Assembly (NCBI GenBank): GCA_017421045.1
Contig: JAFQMC010000013.1
Coordinates: 27,418-91,417, forward strand
Length of the DNA stretch: 64,000 nucleotides
Origin: Clostridia bacterium
Lineage (GTDB): Bacteria; Bacillota; Clostridia; Oscillospirales; Acutalibacteraceae
Reading direction: 5' to 3'
Of the stretch, positions 45,257 through 54,489 are shown in pieces. The position numbers and the translations under genes are program-made. Below the pieces are notes generated by a model. The model had not been told where the DNA came from. It was given only the letters and a program-made list of their open reading frames with translations, and made no database searches. Each line of letters starts with the position of its first letter. Within the stretch, counting starts at the first letter, position 1.

Positions 45257-47566
45257 TCAGATGATTCCTGCCAGTTTTTTCTGGATAGCTGTTGCATCCC
45301 TGACGGAGATACGCATATCGCCGTCAAAATCCGCAACGGATAACGCCTTGTCATCCAGTGTGACAATTGATGCCAGATGCTTCTGGATTGCCGTTGCATC
45401 CCTGACGTTCAAAGTTCCGTCTTTGTTCACGTCACCTTGCTCTATCGTGGTCTCATAGGTACAGTTGTAGCCCACCATGTGCAAATCTTTGTCAAGGACA
45501 ATTTCCTGTCTGATGTAGGACCTTTTCCACTCAATCTCGGCTGTTATCCTGCCGTCGGAATATTCCAGAATCACAGGAAATTTGAATCCGAGTCCGCCGC
45601 TGCCGGGCATAAACACCTTGTAAGTGTCGCTTTCGGCATCGTAGTTTTCGCTGAGGGTGAGATCGGGAGTTGCACCGTACATATCAACGAAGCCTTCCTC
45701 AATCTTGTCAGCAGGGATAGTATAGTAATCCCTCGCGTTTCCTGCGGGTGTGCCCTCTGAAATATGCAGACTTGTATAGTGGCACATTATTTTTACAAGC
45801 TCGTCGATATTCTCAGCTGTGACCTCTCCTGCGAAAGCATCCTGATCTTCCCGTCCGTATGCAACGGAATATGCAAGACGGTTAATTTTCTCCTGAGCTT
45901 TCCACCAAAGACATTCGTCTAATCTGTTAGAGGTAATCCTGTCAGCATCTTTGTTACCGAGGCGGATGTAAACCTCTCCTGTTTCTTTCAATTCCCAGAA
46001 CTCTCCCGAAAATACAGCTTCATCTGTTACAAGCATTCCACCTGACTGAATATCCTCAGAAGTCTCGTTTCCGTAACCTACATACATGCCAAGGGCTTTC
46101 ATCTTCTTCTGATATCCGTCTGAATATGTAGCGGTTATCTCCAGGTCAAATCCGTTGTTTGCAATTGAAAGCGACTGTACTTTGCGGTTGTTGACGACGA
46201 TATCCATTTCTATAACATATCCCAGCAAAGTCATTGTATAGGATTTCATGCCGTAAACGGCCTCAGGTACTCCGTTCATTTCCATTCGGAAATAATCGTC
46301 AAAACGCTTAACGTAACATTCATATCCGCCGAGGGAAGCCAGGTCTGCGCTGTAGTCCATAACTATGTCTTCATATGTGCCGTCTTTGTAATTAAGTCTC
46401 AGCACGGCACCCTCGGGAGTAAAGGCTTCGCCCACGTTGTACTCGGTCTGCTGAGGCTCTTTTATCACCTCAATACTCTGCACGGGAGTCTCCTCAATCG
46501 TCACGGGCACCTCTAAGCGTTTGCCCATAAAATACACGTCCATTGAATATGTGTTGCCGATAACCCAAGGGGTTTCCTCGGACTGTCCGTCATAGGTTTG
46601 AATCTCATAAGTGTTGCCCTTGTACTCCACCAATGTTCCCTTGCTGTCGGTAACTGTGCCGTCTTTCCAGATGATGGTGTATTCCATCGCGCTCTCGGGT
46701 CTGTAGTGATAGTAGCTTCTGTCAGGGTCGTAATCATTTTCAAGATATCCGCCCATATTTTCAATCAATGCTACAGGCTTCACCGATATACTCCTGACGG
46801 GAGCCTCCTCGATGGTCACATCAGCTTCTGCTGTAACGCCCATAAGCGAAACAGAAACTGTGTAGGTGTTGCCTGCTTTCCATTGATTGTCATAGGACTG
46901 GTTTGTATCAATACCAAATGTGTACCAATCATCGCCATAAACTACATCGTATCCGTCTTTGACGGAAGTTGTTCCGTCAGTCCATGTTACTGTACAGGGG
47001 AGAATATGATCAAATTCATAGTAAAAGTACTCCTCGGTTTCTTCGTCTGTCTCCCAGTCATAATCCGATGTCAGGTACCCCTCGGTACCTTCAACTATAG
47101 AGAAAGGCTCAACCTCTATCTTGCTTACAGGGGACTTAACCACTGTCACAGGCACCTGCATGGTAATATCAGACACCGAGACGTCAGCGTTGTATGTATT
47201 TCCCACCGTCCACTGATTATTATAGGACTGGTCCGTCTCTACCTCGAACTCGTAATATTCGTCGCCATACCAGAAACCCCATCCGCTGTCGGTGAATTCT
47301 TCGCCGTCAGAAAATTTAACAGTGAACTGCAGTTCACTATAGATATCATAGTAAAAATACTCCGAAGTGAACCAGTCTGTTTCTTCGTCGTAATCCTCAG
47401 TAAAGTAGCCGTGATAATTCTCGATAACTTCCACAGGCTCAAAAGAAACGTCCGTGATGGTTACCGCCGCCGATGCCGTAAAAGGAATTCCCGACAGCAT
47501 TATGAGCATAGCTAACAGCAAGCACAGTAAACCTCGGATTCTGTGTATCTTACAAGATAAAAACAT
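45257..47566 (-). CDS. secreted dockerin protein with three Ig-like tandem repeats (769 aa)
   Basis: The ATG at 47566 has AAGGAG 8 nt upstream and starts a long basic signal peptide (cleavage near TASAA). Three ~105-residue repeats follow, each containing (G)YFTEDYD/GYLTSDYD/GYLENDYD, a V..SDG/WTDG/WKDGT strand and NQWTVGNTY-like strands, then a bacterial Ig-like unit (YNVGEAFTPEGAVLRLNYKDG). Residues ~470-690 are mixed and unrecognised. The C terminus is a type I dockerin: GDVNKDGTLNVRDATAIQKH and ADFDGDMRISVRDATAIQKK. The R/K-DATAIQK core matches the other two dockerins in the window, suggesting a shared cohesin partner. No catalytic residues are apparent. It has its own promoter and terminator. 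Confidence 0.85.
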   Translation of the reverse strand: MFLSCKIHRIRGLLCLLLAMLIMLSGIPFTASAAVTITDVSFEPVEVIENYHGYFTEDYDEETDWFTSEYFYYDIYSELQFTVKFSDGEEFTDSGWGFWYGDEYYEFEVETDQSYNNQWTVGNTYNADVSVSDITMQVPVTVVKSPVSKIEVEPFSIVEGTEGYLTSDYDWETDEETEEYFYYEFDHILPCTVTWTDGTTSVKDGYDVVYGDDWYTFGIDTNQSYDNQWKAGNTYTVSVSLMGVTAEADVTIEEAPVRSISVKPVALIENMGGYLENDYDPDRSYYHYRPESAMEYTIIWKDGTVTDSKGTLVEYKGNTYEIQTYDGQSEETPWVIGNTYSMDVYFMGKRLEVPVTIEETPVQSIEVIKEPQQTEYNVGEAFTPEGAVLRLNYKDGTYEDIVMDYSADLASLGGYECYVKRFDDYFRMEMNGVPEAVYGMKSYTMTLLGYVIEMDIVVNNRKVQSLSIANNGFDLEITATYSDGYQKKMKALGMYVGYGNETSEDIQSGGMLVTDEAVFSGEFWELKETGEVYIRLGNKDADRITSNRLDECLWWKAQEKINRLAYSVAYGREDQDAFAGEVTAENIDELVKIMCHYTSLHISEGTPAGNARDYYTIPADKIEEGFVDMYGATPDLTLSENYDAESDTYKVFMPGSGGLGFKFPVILEYSDGRITAEIEWKRSYIRQEIVLDKDLHMVGYNCTYETTIEQGDVNKDGTLNVRDATAIQKHLASIVTLDDKALSVADFDGDMRISVRDATAIQKKLAGII

Positions 47567-47599
47567 AATAACAACTCCTTTGCGTTTATTTACAATTAA

Positions 47600-47628
47600 A
47601 ATATAGCATACCCGAGACAGCATTTCAA
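47600..47628 (-). promoter_or_regulatory. sigma-A promoter of the 45257-47566 dockerin gene
   Basis: The minus strand reads TTGAAA, 17 nt, TATATT, ~35 nt before the start codon. It is divergent from the sugar-importer promoter. Confidence 0.7.
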
Positions 47629-47743
47629 CAAAACTTTTTCATCGGTCAAAGTGCCTGAAGTTCACCGCAAACCATAAAAACCCGTAATGTCTCAAAAGTC
47701 AAAAAAAAGATAATTTTCTGTAAATATTGCATAAATTTTTTGA

Positions 47744-47772
47744 TTGACAGTATAAATGTTATGGTATATAAT
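47744..47772 (+). promoter_or_regulatory. consensus sigma-A promoter of the sugar ABC importer
   Basis: TTGACA, 17 nt, TATAAT is a perfect match. It is followed by GAGAA/TTCTC (~47780-47795) and CACCG/CGGTG (~47810-47821) inverted repeats in a ~85-nt leader, possible operator or mRNA structures. With such a strong promoter, control is probably by repression. Confidence 0.85.
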
Positions 47773-47862
47773 CAACTTGAGAAAGGCGCTTCTCTTAACT
47801 CGGATTTTGCACCGGACGGTGTAAAAAATATTATTGATACTTTGCGAAAGGAAGTATGCTAA

Positions 47863-49158
47863 ATGAAAAAGTTATTTGCACTTCTGCTTGCTGTTCTCAT
47901 GGTTGCTTCTCTGGCAGCTTGCGGCGGCGGCGCAGACACAGACGGCACAGATGCAGCTAAGACAGGCTCTGTTTACTGGCTGAACTTCAAGCCCGAAGCA
48001 GACGAGGCTCTTCAGAAGATCGCTGCTACTTACAAGGCTGAGACAGGCGTTGAGGTAACAGTTGTTACTGCTGCATCCGGCGAGTACGAGAGCAATCTCA
48101 CAGCTGAGATGGATAAGTCCAATCCTCCCACACTCTTCGTTGTTGGTAACACTGCTGCTGTTAAGACTTGGGGCGAGTACTGCTATGACCTCAAGGGCAC
48201 AGACGTTTACAACGAGCTCACCACTGACGACTTCACACTGTACGACGAGAGCGGCAAGGCTTGCTCCATCGGTTACTGCTATGAGTCCTTTGGTATCATC
48301 GTAAACAAGGCTCTCCTCAAAGAGGCAGGCTACGAGATCACCGATATCACAAACTTCGAGTCTCTGAAGAAGGTCGCTGAGGACATCCACGCTCGCGCTG
48401 CTGAGCTTGGCTTCGACGCATTCACATCTTCAGGTCTTGACGACAGCTCCAGCTGGAGATTCTCCGGCCACCTTGCTAACATGCCTCTCTACTACGAGGG
48501 CCGTGACGACAAGTGGACAGAGTGCCCCGCTGAGATCAAGGGTACATATCTTGATAACTTCAAGAACATCTGGGATCTTTACATCAACAACTCCGCAGTT
48601 GCTCCTGACTCTCTTGCAACAGCAGGTTACGATGCAGAGGCTGAGTTCGGTAAGGGCGAGGCAGTATTCTATCAGAACGGTTCTTGGGAGTATGCAAACC
48701 TCACAGGTACTTACGGCATGAAGGCTGAAGACCTCCAGATGATCCCCATCTACTGTGGTGTAGAGGGCGAGGAGAACGCAGGTCTTTGCTCCGGTACTGA
48801 GAACTGCTGGGCAGTTAATGCTAAGGCTTCCGAGGAGAACATCCAGGCAACTCTTGACTTCATGAAGTGGATGGTAACTTCTGAGGCAGGTACAGCTTGC
48901 ATGGCAGAGCAGTTCGGCGAGATCCCCTACAAGGGCGCTGCTGCAAACGAGAACGTATTCTTCCAGAACGCTGCTAAGTGCCTCGAAGAGGGCAAGTACT
49001 CCGTAGCATGGACATTCAACTACACACCCAACGTAAACGACTGGCGTGGAACTCTTGTTGATGCAATGGTACAGTACTGTGCAGGCGGCGACTGGGCTGC
49101 AGTTGAGACAGCTTTCGTAAACGGCTGGGCAACTCAGTATCAGGCAGCTAACGGCTGA
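47863..49158 (+). CDS. extracellular sugar-binding lipoprotein of an ABC importer (431 aa)
   Basis: AAGGAAG precedes the ATG. A lipoprotein signal ends in the lipobox LAAC (Cys20), followed by a Gly/Asp-rich linker, so the protein is tethered outside the membrane. The body has the features of family 1 (maltose/sugar) solute-binding proteins: VYWLNFKPEADEALQKIA, PTLFVVGNTAAVKTWG, GYCYESFGIIVNKALLKEAGY and ENCWAVNAKASEENIQATLDFMKWMV. Codon use is markedly biased toward C-ending and GCT/GTT/CTC codons, indicating high expression. Two permease genes follow after a terminator. The substrate is probably an alpha-glucan oligosaccharide given the nearby amylase, but this is inferred from context. Confidence 0.93.
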   Translation: MKKLFALLLAVLMVASLAACGGGADTDGTDAAKTGSVYWLNFKPEADEALQKIAATYKAETGVEVTVVTAASGEYESNLTAEMDKSNPPTLFVVGNTAAVKTWGEYCYDLKGTDVYNELTTDDFTLYDESGKACSIGYCYESFGIIVNKALLKEAGYEITDITNFESLKKVAEDIHARAAELGFDAFTSSGLDDSSSWRFSGHLANMPLYYEGRDDKWTECPAEIKGTYLDNFKNIWDLYINNSAVAPDSLATAGYDAEAEFGKGEAVFYQNGSWEYANLTGTYGMKAEDLQMIPIYCGVEGEENAGLCSGTENCWAVNAKASEENIQATLDFMKWMVTSEAGTACMAEQFGEIPYKGAAANENVFFQNAAKCLEEGKYSVAWTFNYTPNVNDWRGTLVDAMVQYCAGGDWAAVETAFVNGWATQYQAANG

Positions 49159-49193
49159 TAACAACTATTTGTAATTATTAAGTTACAATCCTG

Positions 49194-49226
49194 CAGGGCG
49201 GGCCAAAAGCCCGCCCTGTGTTTTTT
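49194..49226 (+). terminator. terminator/attenuator between binding protein and permease genes
   Basis: CAGGGCGGGC / GCCCGCCCTG with TTTTTT after the stem. Partial readthrough would give more binding protein than permease, a common arrangement in such operons. Confidence 0.85.
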
Positions 49227-49303
49227 ATATGGCGGAGTTTACCGTGTCAGGTTCACCCTGCCCCTCTAAAATTACTCTACACTGCCCAAAGGGAGGGATT
49301 CCT

Positions 49304-50263
49304 ATGAAGGATGAAACAAAAACCACTCCGAAGAAGAAAAAGAAAAAACAAGAATTCTCCGGAGTCAGCAGCAAGCTTATGCGAAAACCGATGAAAAGAT
49401 GCTTCCCCATCTTTTTGCTGCCAATGTTCCTGGCATTCATCATCGGCTTTGTGTATCCCTTTGCACAGGGCATTTACCTGTCCTTCTGCAAATTCACAAC
49501 CACCAGTAACGCTGAGTTTATCGGTATCGGTAACTACATAAAAGCACTCAAGGATCCGTCCTTTGTGCACGCATTCTGGTACACCGCACTGTACGCCATA
49601 GTTTCTCTGGTGCTTATCAACGTGCTGGCATTCCTGCTTGCCTATGTTCTGACACAGAACATCAAGGGCACCAACATCTTCCGAACTGTATTCTTCATGC
49701 CCAACCTCATCGGCGGCATTGTTCTGGGATATATCTGGTCAATGATTTTTGACGGTATCCTCTCAAGGTTCGGCACATCCATCCTTCTGGAGACCAAGTA
49801 CGGCTTCTGGGGACTTGTGATTCTTATGTGCTGGCAGCAGATAGGATATATGATGATTATCTACATAGCAGGTCTGCAGGCAATTTCCGAGGATATGCTG
49901 GAAGCTGCTCACATCGACGGTGCAAACGGCTGGCAGAGACTGTGGAAGGTTACAATCCCCAACGTTATGCCTTCTATCACAATCTGTATGTTCCTCACAC
50001 TGACAAACGCATTCAAGCTCTTTGACCAGAACCTGGCACTCACAGGCGGCGCACCCTTTGAAACTTCTGTCAATCCCGACGGTACACTCAGCATCATCAA
50101 AACAACCGAGATGCTGGCACTTAACATCTATAACACCTTCTACGGACAGAGCTCCAGCTCACGCGGAACCGGTCAGGCAAAGGCTGTTATATTCTTCATT
50201 CTGGTTGCTACTATTTCTATCCTGCAGCTCAGATCATCCAAAAAGAAGGAGGTGCAGCAGTAA
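49304..50263 (+). CDS. ABC sugar importer permease, MalF/UgpA type (319 aa)
   Basis: I choose the ATG at 49304, with GGGAGG 6-7 nt upstream, over the upstream ATG at 49229. A Lys-rich cytoplasmic N terminus (KKKKKKQEF) precedes six predicted helices. The EAA loop that docks the ATPase reads EAAHIDGANGWQRLWKVTIPN. It overlaps the next gene by TAATG. No ATPase gene is present in the window, so the transporter must borrow an MsmX/MsiK-type ATPase encoded elsewhere. Confidence 0.93.
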   Translation: MKDETKTTPKKKKKKQEFSGVSSKLMRKPMKRCFPIFLLPMFLAFIIGFVYPFAQGIYLSFCKFTTTSNAEFIGIGNYIKALKDPSFVHAFWYTALYAIVSLVLINVLAFLLAYVLTQNIKGTNIFRTVFFMPNLIGGIVLGYIWSMIFDGILSRFGTSILLETKYGFWGLVILMCWQQIGYMMIIYIAGLQAISEDMLEAAHIDGANGWQRLWKVTIPNVMPSITICMFLTLTNAFKLFDQNLALTGGAPFETSVNPDGTLSIIKTTEMLALNIYNTFYGQSSSSRGTGQAKAVIFFILVATISILQLRSSKKKEVQQ

Positions 50264-51135
50264 TGAGTGCTGATAAAAAGATTAAGAAGCGCCGCTCTTC
50301 AAAGGGCGCCGGCAAAATGTCCCTGACGATTGTCTTTGCTATTGTAGCAGTTGTTTACATGCTGCCTATAGTAATCGTTCTTATCAACTCCTTCAAAGAG
50401 AACACATTTGTCAAAACCGAGACCTTTATGCTCCCCAATGCCGAGAGCTTTGTCGGCCTTGACAACTACATCAAGGGTATGACCTTCGGTAACTACCCCT
50501 TCTTCCTGTCGGTATTCTACACCACCGTCATCACCCTGCTGTCCACCTTCCTGATTCTGCTTTGTTGCTCCATGGCAGCATGGTACATCGCACGCGTGAA
50601 CAGCAAGTTCTGCAAGATTGTCTATTACCTTTGTGTTTTCTCAATGGTTGTTCCTTTCCAGATGGTTATGTTCACTCTGGCAAAAACCTCCGACACCCTC
50701 AAGCTGAACACCCCCTGGACAATCCCTGTTATATATCTGGGATTCGGCGCAGGACTGGCGGTGTTTATGTTCACGGGATTTGTCAAGAGTATTCCTCTTG
50801 AGATTGAGGAAGCTGCCGCCATTGACGGTTGCGGTCCTCTGAGAACCTACTTCAAAGTTGTTCTCCCCATGCTCAAACCCACCCTTATCTCCGTTGGTAT
50901 TCTGGAGATTATGTGGATCTGGAACGACTACCTGCTGCCCTACCTTGTACTGGACAGAAACAAGTATATGACTATTCCCATCCACATCCAGTATCTGAGA
51001 GGAAGCTACGGCGCAGTTGACCTTGGTGCCACCATGGCTCTCATCGTATTCAGCATCATCCCTGTTATCGTGTTCTATCTGACTTGTCAGAAGCATATCA
51101 TCAAGGGCGTTGCCGCAGGTGCGGTCAAGGGCTGA
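50263..51135 (+). CDS. ABC sugar importer permease, MalG type (290 aa)
   Basis: The start ATG overlaps the stop of the first permease (TAATG) and has GGAGG just upstream, inside that gene. Six helices are predicted, and the EAA motif is EEAAAIDGCGPLRTYFKVVLP. Length and layout match MalG/carbohydrate permease 2. The N terminus is very basic (KKIKKRRSSKG). It forms the membrane channel with the preceding permease. Confidence 0.93.
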   Translation: MSADKKIKKRRSSKGAGKMSLTIVFAIVAVVYMLPIVIVLINSFKENTFVKTETFMLPNAESFVGLDNYIKGMTFGNYPFFLSVFYTTVITLLSTFLILLCCSMAAWYIARVNSKFCKIVYYLCVFSMVVPFQMVMFTLAKTSDTLKLNTPWTIPVIYLGFGAGLAVFMFTGFVKSIPLEIEEAAAIDGCGPLRTYFKVVLPMLKPTLISVGILEIMWIWNDYLLPYLVLDRNKYMTIPIHIQYLRGSYGAVDLGATMALIVFSIIPVIVFYLTCQKHIIKGVAAGAVKG

Positions 51136-51153
51136 TTAATATCTCACAGTCAA

Positions 51154-51184
51154 AGAGGCTGTCTCCGAAAAGGAGACAGCCTCT
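51154..51184. terminator. bidirectional hairpin between the importer and the MATE gene
   Basis: A perfect 13-bp stem AGAGGCTGTCTCC / GGAGACAGCCTCT with a short GAAAA loop lies between convergent genes. The T-run is weak (TGTTTGTTTTC). Confidence 0.75.
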
Positions 51185-51201
51185 GTTTGTTTTCAGCTCT
51201 G

Positions 51202-52530
51202 TTAAGTTGTCAGGCGCTTTGTCCTCCACTTACCGCTTTTCCAGCGAATAAGCATCAGCACACCGCGCACACATTCATCGGCGGCGTTTGCAATCCACAA
51301 CCCGTAGATGCCCATATCCAGCACCACAGCGAAGATGTACGAGCCAAGGGTGCTTATGAATATCATAGAGAAGATGGCGCACAGCGTGGGGTAAAACACA
51401 TCGCCTGTACCTCTGAGACACGCAATCACCACCAGATTGGTTGTTCTGCCGAATTCCAGAATCACGTTGATAAGCAGAAGGTTTGCACCAAGCGCAATGA
51501 CGGCGGAGTTGTCGGTGAATATGCCCATAAGCTGTTTTCTCAGAAGAACTCCCAGAAGACAAGCCGACATAGATATTAACAGCGCAATCCTATGAGATCT
51601 ATATGCCTGTTTGTTTGCTTTTTCAAACTCCTTGGCACCTATGAGATGACCTATGAGAATCTGGGACGCCTGACCGATGGACACCGCGAATATGTAGAAG
51701 AACATTGTCGCATTCTGTACATAGGTTTTGGTGATAAGCTCCGTCTCGCTGAGACAGTTGAGCACAATGGAAGTAATTATCACCTGCGACACATTGTAGA
51801 GAAAAGTCTCCAGCGCAGAGGGCACACCGATTTTTAAGATGTTCTTGATATCCTCTTTCGGAAAAGGCTTCAGGAGCCTGAAAACAGACGGCTTCTCCAC
51901 CTTTGTGAACAGCACAACAGAAAGCACTACAACGCCGAGCAACCGACTCACGGTGGTGGCAATCGCCACGCCCCGGACTCCCAGTCGGGGAAACACCCCC
52001 AGGCCCAGCACAAACACGATGTCAAGCAGGGTGTTCATCACGTTCATTCCCACGGTGACAAACATCGAGACCTTGGTCATTCCGTGGTTGCGGATAATAA
52101 CGGTCATGGAACTCATCAGCGCCTGCAGGAATATGAATCCGCCTACAACGGAAAGGTACTGAGAAGAGAAGTGAAGCACCTGTCCCTTGGCGCCGATAAA
52201 GCGAAGAACGGGTTCGTTCCACAGCATAAACACTGCGCTGATAATCACTCCGAAAATCAGGTGAAACACCATTGAAAGTGCCGCCACACGGGAGGCAGAC
52301 TCCCGCTTCTTCGCACCAAGATACTGAGATATCATCACGGCGCTGGCAGTGGAAATGACCGTGAATACTATTGTTGTAATGGAAATTGCCTGATTCGCCG
52401 TATTCACCGAGGATGCCGCCAGGTCGTCGTAACGGCTGAGCACAAACACATCCACAAAGCCCAGAAGCATAAAAAGCGCGGTCTCAATGAATATAGGCCA
52501 GGACAAACTCCATAGATTCATCTTTTTCAT
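51202..52530 (-). CDS. MATE family multidrug/metabolite exporter (442 aa)
   Basis: GAGG lies 8 nt before the ATG at 52530; an in-frame TTG at 52536 is too close. Twelve hydrophobic segments are visible in two similar halves. Typical MATE features are LSWPIFIETALFMLLGFVDVFVLSRY at the N terminus (helix 1-2), ISQYLGAKKRESASRVA and the matching GHLIGAKEFEKANKQAYRS in the second half. MATE proteins export drugs or metabolites using Na+ or H+. The neighbours do not reveal a substrate. It has its own promoter at 52563-52590. Confidence 0.93.
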   Translation of the reverse strand: MKKMNLWSLSWPIFIETALFMLLGFVDVFVLSRYDDLAASSVNTANQAISITTIVFTVISTASAVMISQYLGAKKRESASRVAALSMVFHLIFGVIISAVFMLWNEPVLRFIGAKGQVLHFSSQYLSVVGGFIFLQALMSSMTVIIRNHGMTKVSMFVTVGMNVMNTLLDIVFVLGLGVFPRLGVRGVAIATTVSRLLGVVVLSVVLFTKVEKPSVFRLLKPFPKEDIKNILKIGVPSALETFLYNVSQVIITSIVLNCLSETELITKTYVQNATMFFYIFAVSIGQASQILIGHLIGAKEFEKANKQAYRSHRIALLISMSACLLGVLLRKQLMGIFTDNSAVIALGANLLLINVILEFGRTTNLVVIACLRGTGDVFYPTLCAIFSMIFISTLGSYIFAVVLDMGIYGLWIANAADECVRGVLMLIRWKSGKWRTKRLTT

Positions 52531-52562
52531 ACACAAAACCTCATATTATTTCCTATTCTCCC

Positions 52563-52590
52563 ATTATACACATATACAAAGAAATTACAA
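52563..52590 (-). promoter_or_regulatory. sigma-A promoter of the MATE gene
   Basis: The minus strand reads TTGTAA, 16 nt, TATAAT, ~35 nt before the ATG. Confidence 0.65.
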
Positions 52591-52699
52591 CATCACATAT
52601 TATGGCAAATTTGGTTTTTGGCAACAGCAATTTTTGACATTAACATCTTCTGAGCTGTTTTTGAAAAAGCGGAAGCACACGCGGTCAGTTTACTTATAC

Positions 52700-52742
52700 A
52701 AAAAAGGCGAACATCCTGAAGTTTTCGGATGCTCGCTTTTTT
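52700..52742. terminator. terminator immediately after the choloylglycine-hydrolase-family gene
   Basis: AAAAAAGGCG..CATCC pairs with GGATG..CGCTTTTTT, beginning at the stop codon of the gene ending at 52742. A-run and T-run on both sides make it usable in both directions. Confidence 0.75.
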
Positions 52743-53716
52743 CAGTTAATCATATTTATGTCCTCATCCACTATCGGAGGGTATCGCACGAGACTTGCCG
52801 AGTCCAGGTTTTCTCTGTGCATATCTATAGCGTTTATCCTGCGGTTTTCGTAGGTTGTGTAGTAGTAGATTCCCTTATCTGCGTTCATACAGCAAGTATA
52901 CAACGTCCTCTCGTACGCACCCTCTGCCACCTGACAGCTCCCCATAGGCTGACCCACTGTGTCCATAATATGAAAGAACTGCCCCACACTCTCTTCCTCT
53001 GTATCTCCGCACACCGAATTGAGCGCCGCAAAGGCACCGCGGACAAACCGCGACTGCGAGGAAAAATCCCCGGGCAGTCCAATAGCTCCCATACCTCGGC
53101 TGTATTCCCGAAAAGAAAGTTTTTCTGAGAAGTTATTCCTTGCCGCTCTCGGGGACAGATTCATAAAGCTGTTGAGATTATGCAACTGCGTTGGAAAATC
53201 AGGATTGTTTGTCAGCACACCCACAGGATTCGGATATATCTTAACTCCTGAATGAACTACCTCCAGCACCGCCGACTCATCTTTATCAGCCAGCATCCAG
53301 TGAAGCCCTGCAGGAGGCAAATCTTTGCTGAAGGGAGTGTCTGTGACCTTTGTTTTCTCAAGCAAGGCTGTTGCTTCCTTCACCGTGGCACAACGGGAAA
53401 GCACGAAGGGTATCAGCTCAAACTGCGCCACATTGCAGAAGTTTTCCGACGGCTTTTCATACACCGCATTCCCCACAAAGTTAAGTCCTGCCATGGCAAG
53501 ACCCTGCTCGCTTACTGCGTCAAAGTACAGAGGATAGCCCTCTTTCACATACGCCATACCGAGAATTGCGCTGTGACGCTCACACCTGCTTTCAAAGCGA
53601 AAATCAAGAGGAAACTCCCGAGGAGTCAGCGTAACCTCGCAGGGATAGGGAAAATCCCAGTCCAGAGTCCTGCCGAAGTAGGTGTTCCGTGTTTTTATCC
53701 TCACCGCTGTGCACAT
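52742..53716 (-). CDS. choloylglycine hydrolase family protein (bile salt hydrolase / penicillin V acylase type, 324 aa)
   Basis: AAGGAGGG precedes the ATG. Met1 is followed by Cys2, which becomes the N-terminal nucleophile after Met removal. Other family positions are present: GRTLDWDF (Arg16, Asp19), LHWMLADKDESAVLEVV, and GVLTNNPDFPTQLHNLN (Asn of the oxyanion hole). Length is typical (~320 aa). No signal peptide, so a cytoplasmic amidase is expected. In gut Firmicutes such enzymes often deconjugate bile salts, but some cleave penicillin V or N-acyl homoserine lactones and the sequence alone does not settle this. It follows the Crp/Fnr gene by 63 bp in the same direction and may be cotranscribed with it. 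Confidence 0.88.
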   Translation of the reverse strand: MCTAVRIKTRNTYFGRTLDWDFPYPCEVTLTPREFPLDFRFESRCERHSAILGMAYVKEGYPLYFDAVSEQGLAMAGLNFVGNAVYEKPSENFCNVAQFELIPFVLSRCATVKEATALLEKTKVTDTPFSKDLPPAGLHWMLADKDESAVLEVVHSGVKIYPNPVGVLTNNPDFPTQLHNLNSFMNLSPRAARNNFSEKLSFREYSRGMGAIGLPGDFSSQSRFVRGAFAALNSVCGDTEEESVGQFFHIMDTVGQPMGSCQVAEGAYERTLYTCCMNADKGIYYYTTYENRRINAIDMHRENLDSASLVRYPPIVDEDINMIN

Positions 53717-53779
53717 AGTAACCCTCCTTTTTATATAAGGAGTATTTCCATCTGCGGACGGATTATCAGTTTTTACTTA

Positions 53780-54439
53780 TCATAAAAGCTCAAAGTGCTT
53801 GCGGTTGCTTTCGATGATGCCCTCTTTTCTCAGCTTGCTTATCTCGGCGGAAAGTCCGCTTCTGTCCACCTCCAGAAAATCCGCCAGCTCCTGTCGGTCG
53901 TAGGGAATGTCGAAGCTGAGGCTTCCCGTCTTCTTTGCGTACATTCCGAGGTACGCCATAAGCTTTTCTCTGGTGGTACGTTTGGAGGTTATCTCCAGCT
54001 TCTGGTGAAACTCGATGTTCTTCACCGCCAGATTCTTCATAAGATTGAAGATGAGGGTCTGGTGAAAACCGCAGTTCTTCTTACAGGTGTGGAGTATATG
54101 GGAACAGTCGATGAACATTATTTCGGAGGGCTCGTTTGCCAGAATACTCACGGGCACCGACGCAACCTCTGCGCAAGCAAAGGCCTCCATAAAGAGCTGT
54201 GACGGTTCCACGTGTCCCACGATGCTACGGTTGCCGTAGTAGTCCATCTGAATTATCTGTGCCGAGCCTGAAAGCATTATACCGATGTATTTTGCCCTGT
54301 TGCCCTCGGAGACCACGGTATACTTTTTGTCAAACTCCTCTACCCGCGCACCGAGACAGCGAAGCATCCTGAGGAGATCCTCATCCGCTATCCCCTGAAA
54401 CAGAGCGCAACGATGAAGCACTTCCAAATATTTTTTCAT
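53780..54439 (-). CDS. Crp/Fnr family transcriptional regulator (219 aa)
   Basis: AAAGGTGA lies before the ATG at 54439; upstream ATG codons (to 54478) run through the operator and lack a ribosome site. The N-terminal cyclic-nucleotide-binding-like beta barrel (YTVVSEGNRAKYIGIMLSGSAQII) is followed by a long dimerisation helix and a winged helix-turn-helix (YDRQELADFLEVDRSGLSAEISKLRKEGII). There is no N-terminal 4-Cys FNR cluster. The protein is divergent from iron-sulfur and oxygen/NO-detoxification genes and a palindrome lies between them, so it probably controls those genes in response to oxidative or nitrosative stress, as HcpR-like members do. The effector is unknown. Confidence 0.9.
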   Translation of the reverse strand: MKKYLEVLHRCALFQGIADEDLLRMLRCLGARVEEFDKKYTVVSEGNRAKYIGIMLSGSAQIIQMDYYGNRSIVGHVEPSQLFMEAFACAEVASVPVSILANEPSEIMFIDCSHILHTCKKNCGFHQTLIFNLMKNLAVKNIEFHQKLEITSKRTTREKLMAYLGMYAKKTGSLSFDIPYDRQELADFLEVDRSGLSAEISKLRKEGIIESNRKHFELL

Positions 54440-54452
54440 AAAAATCACCTTT

Positions 54453-54468
54453 TGTTGAAAATTCAACA
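54453..54468. promoter_or_regulatory. candidate Crp/Fnr-type operator in the divergent intergenic region
   Basis: TGTTG-N6-CAACA has the half-site geometry of CRP (TGTGA-N6-TCACA). Its centre (54460.5) falls at -41.5 relative to the start predicted from the -10 box at 54490-54495, a class II activator position. It also lies just upstream of the regulator's own ribosome site, so autoregulation is possible. Confidence 0.65.
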
Positions 54469-54489
54469 TACTTACCATAAGAATTATAT

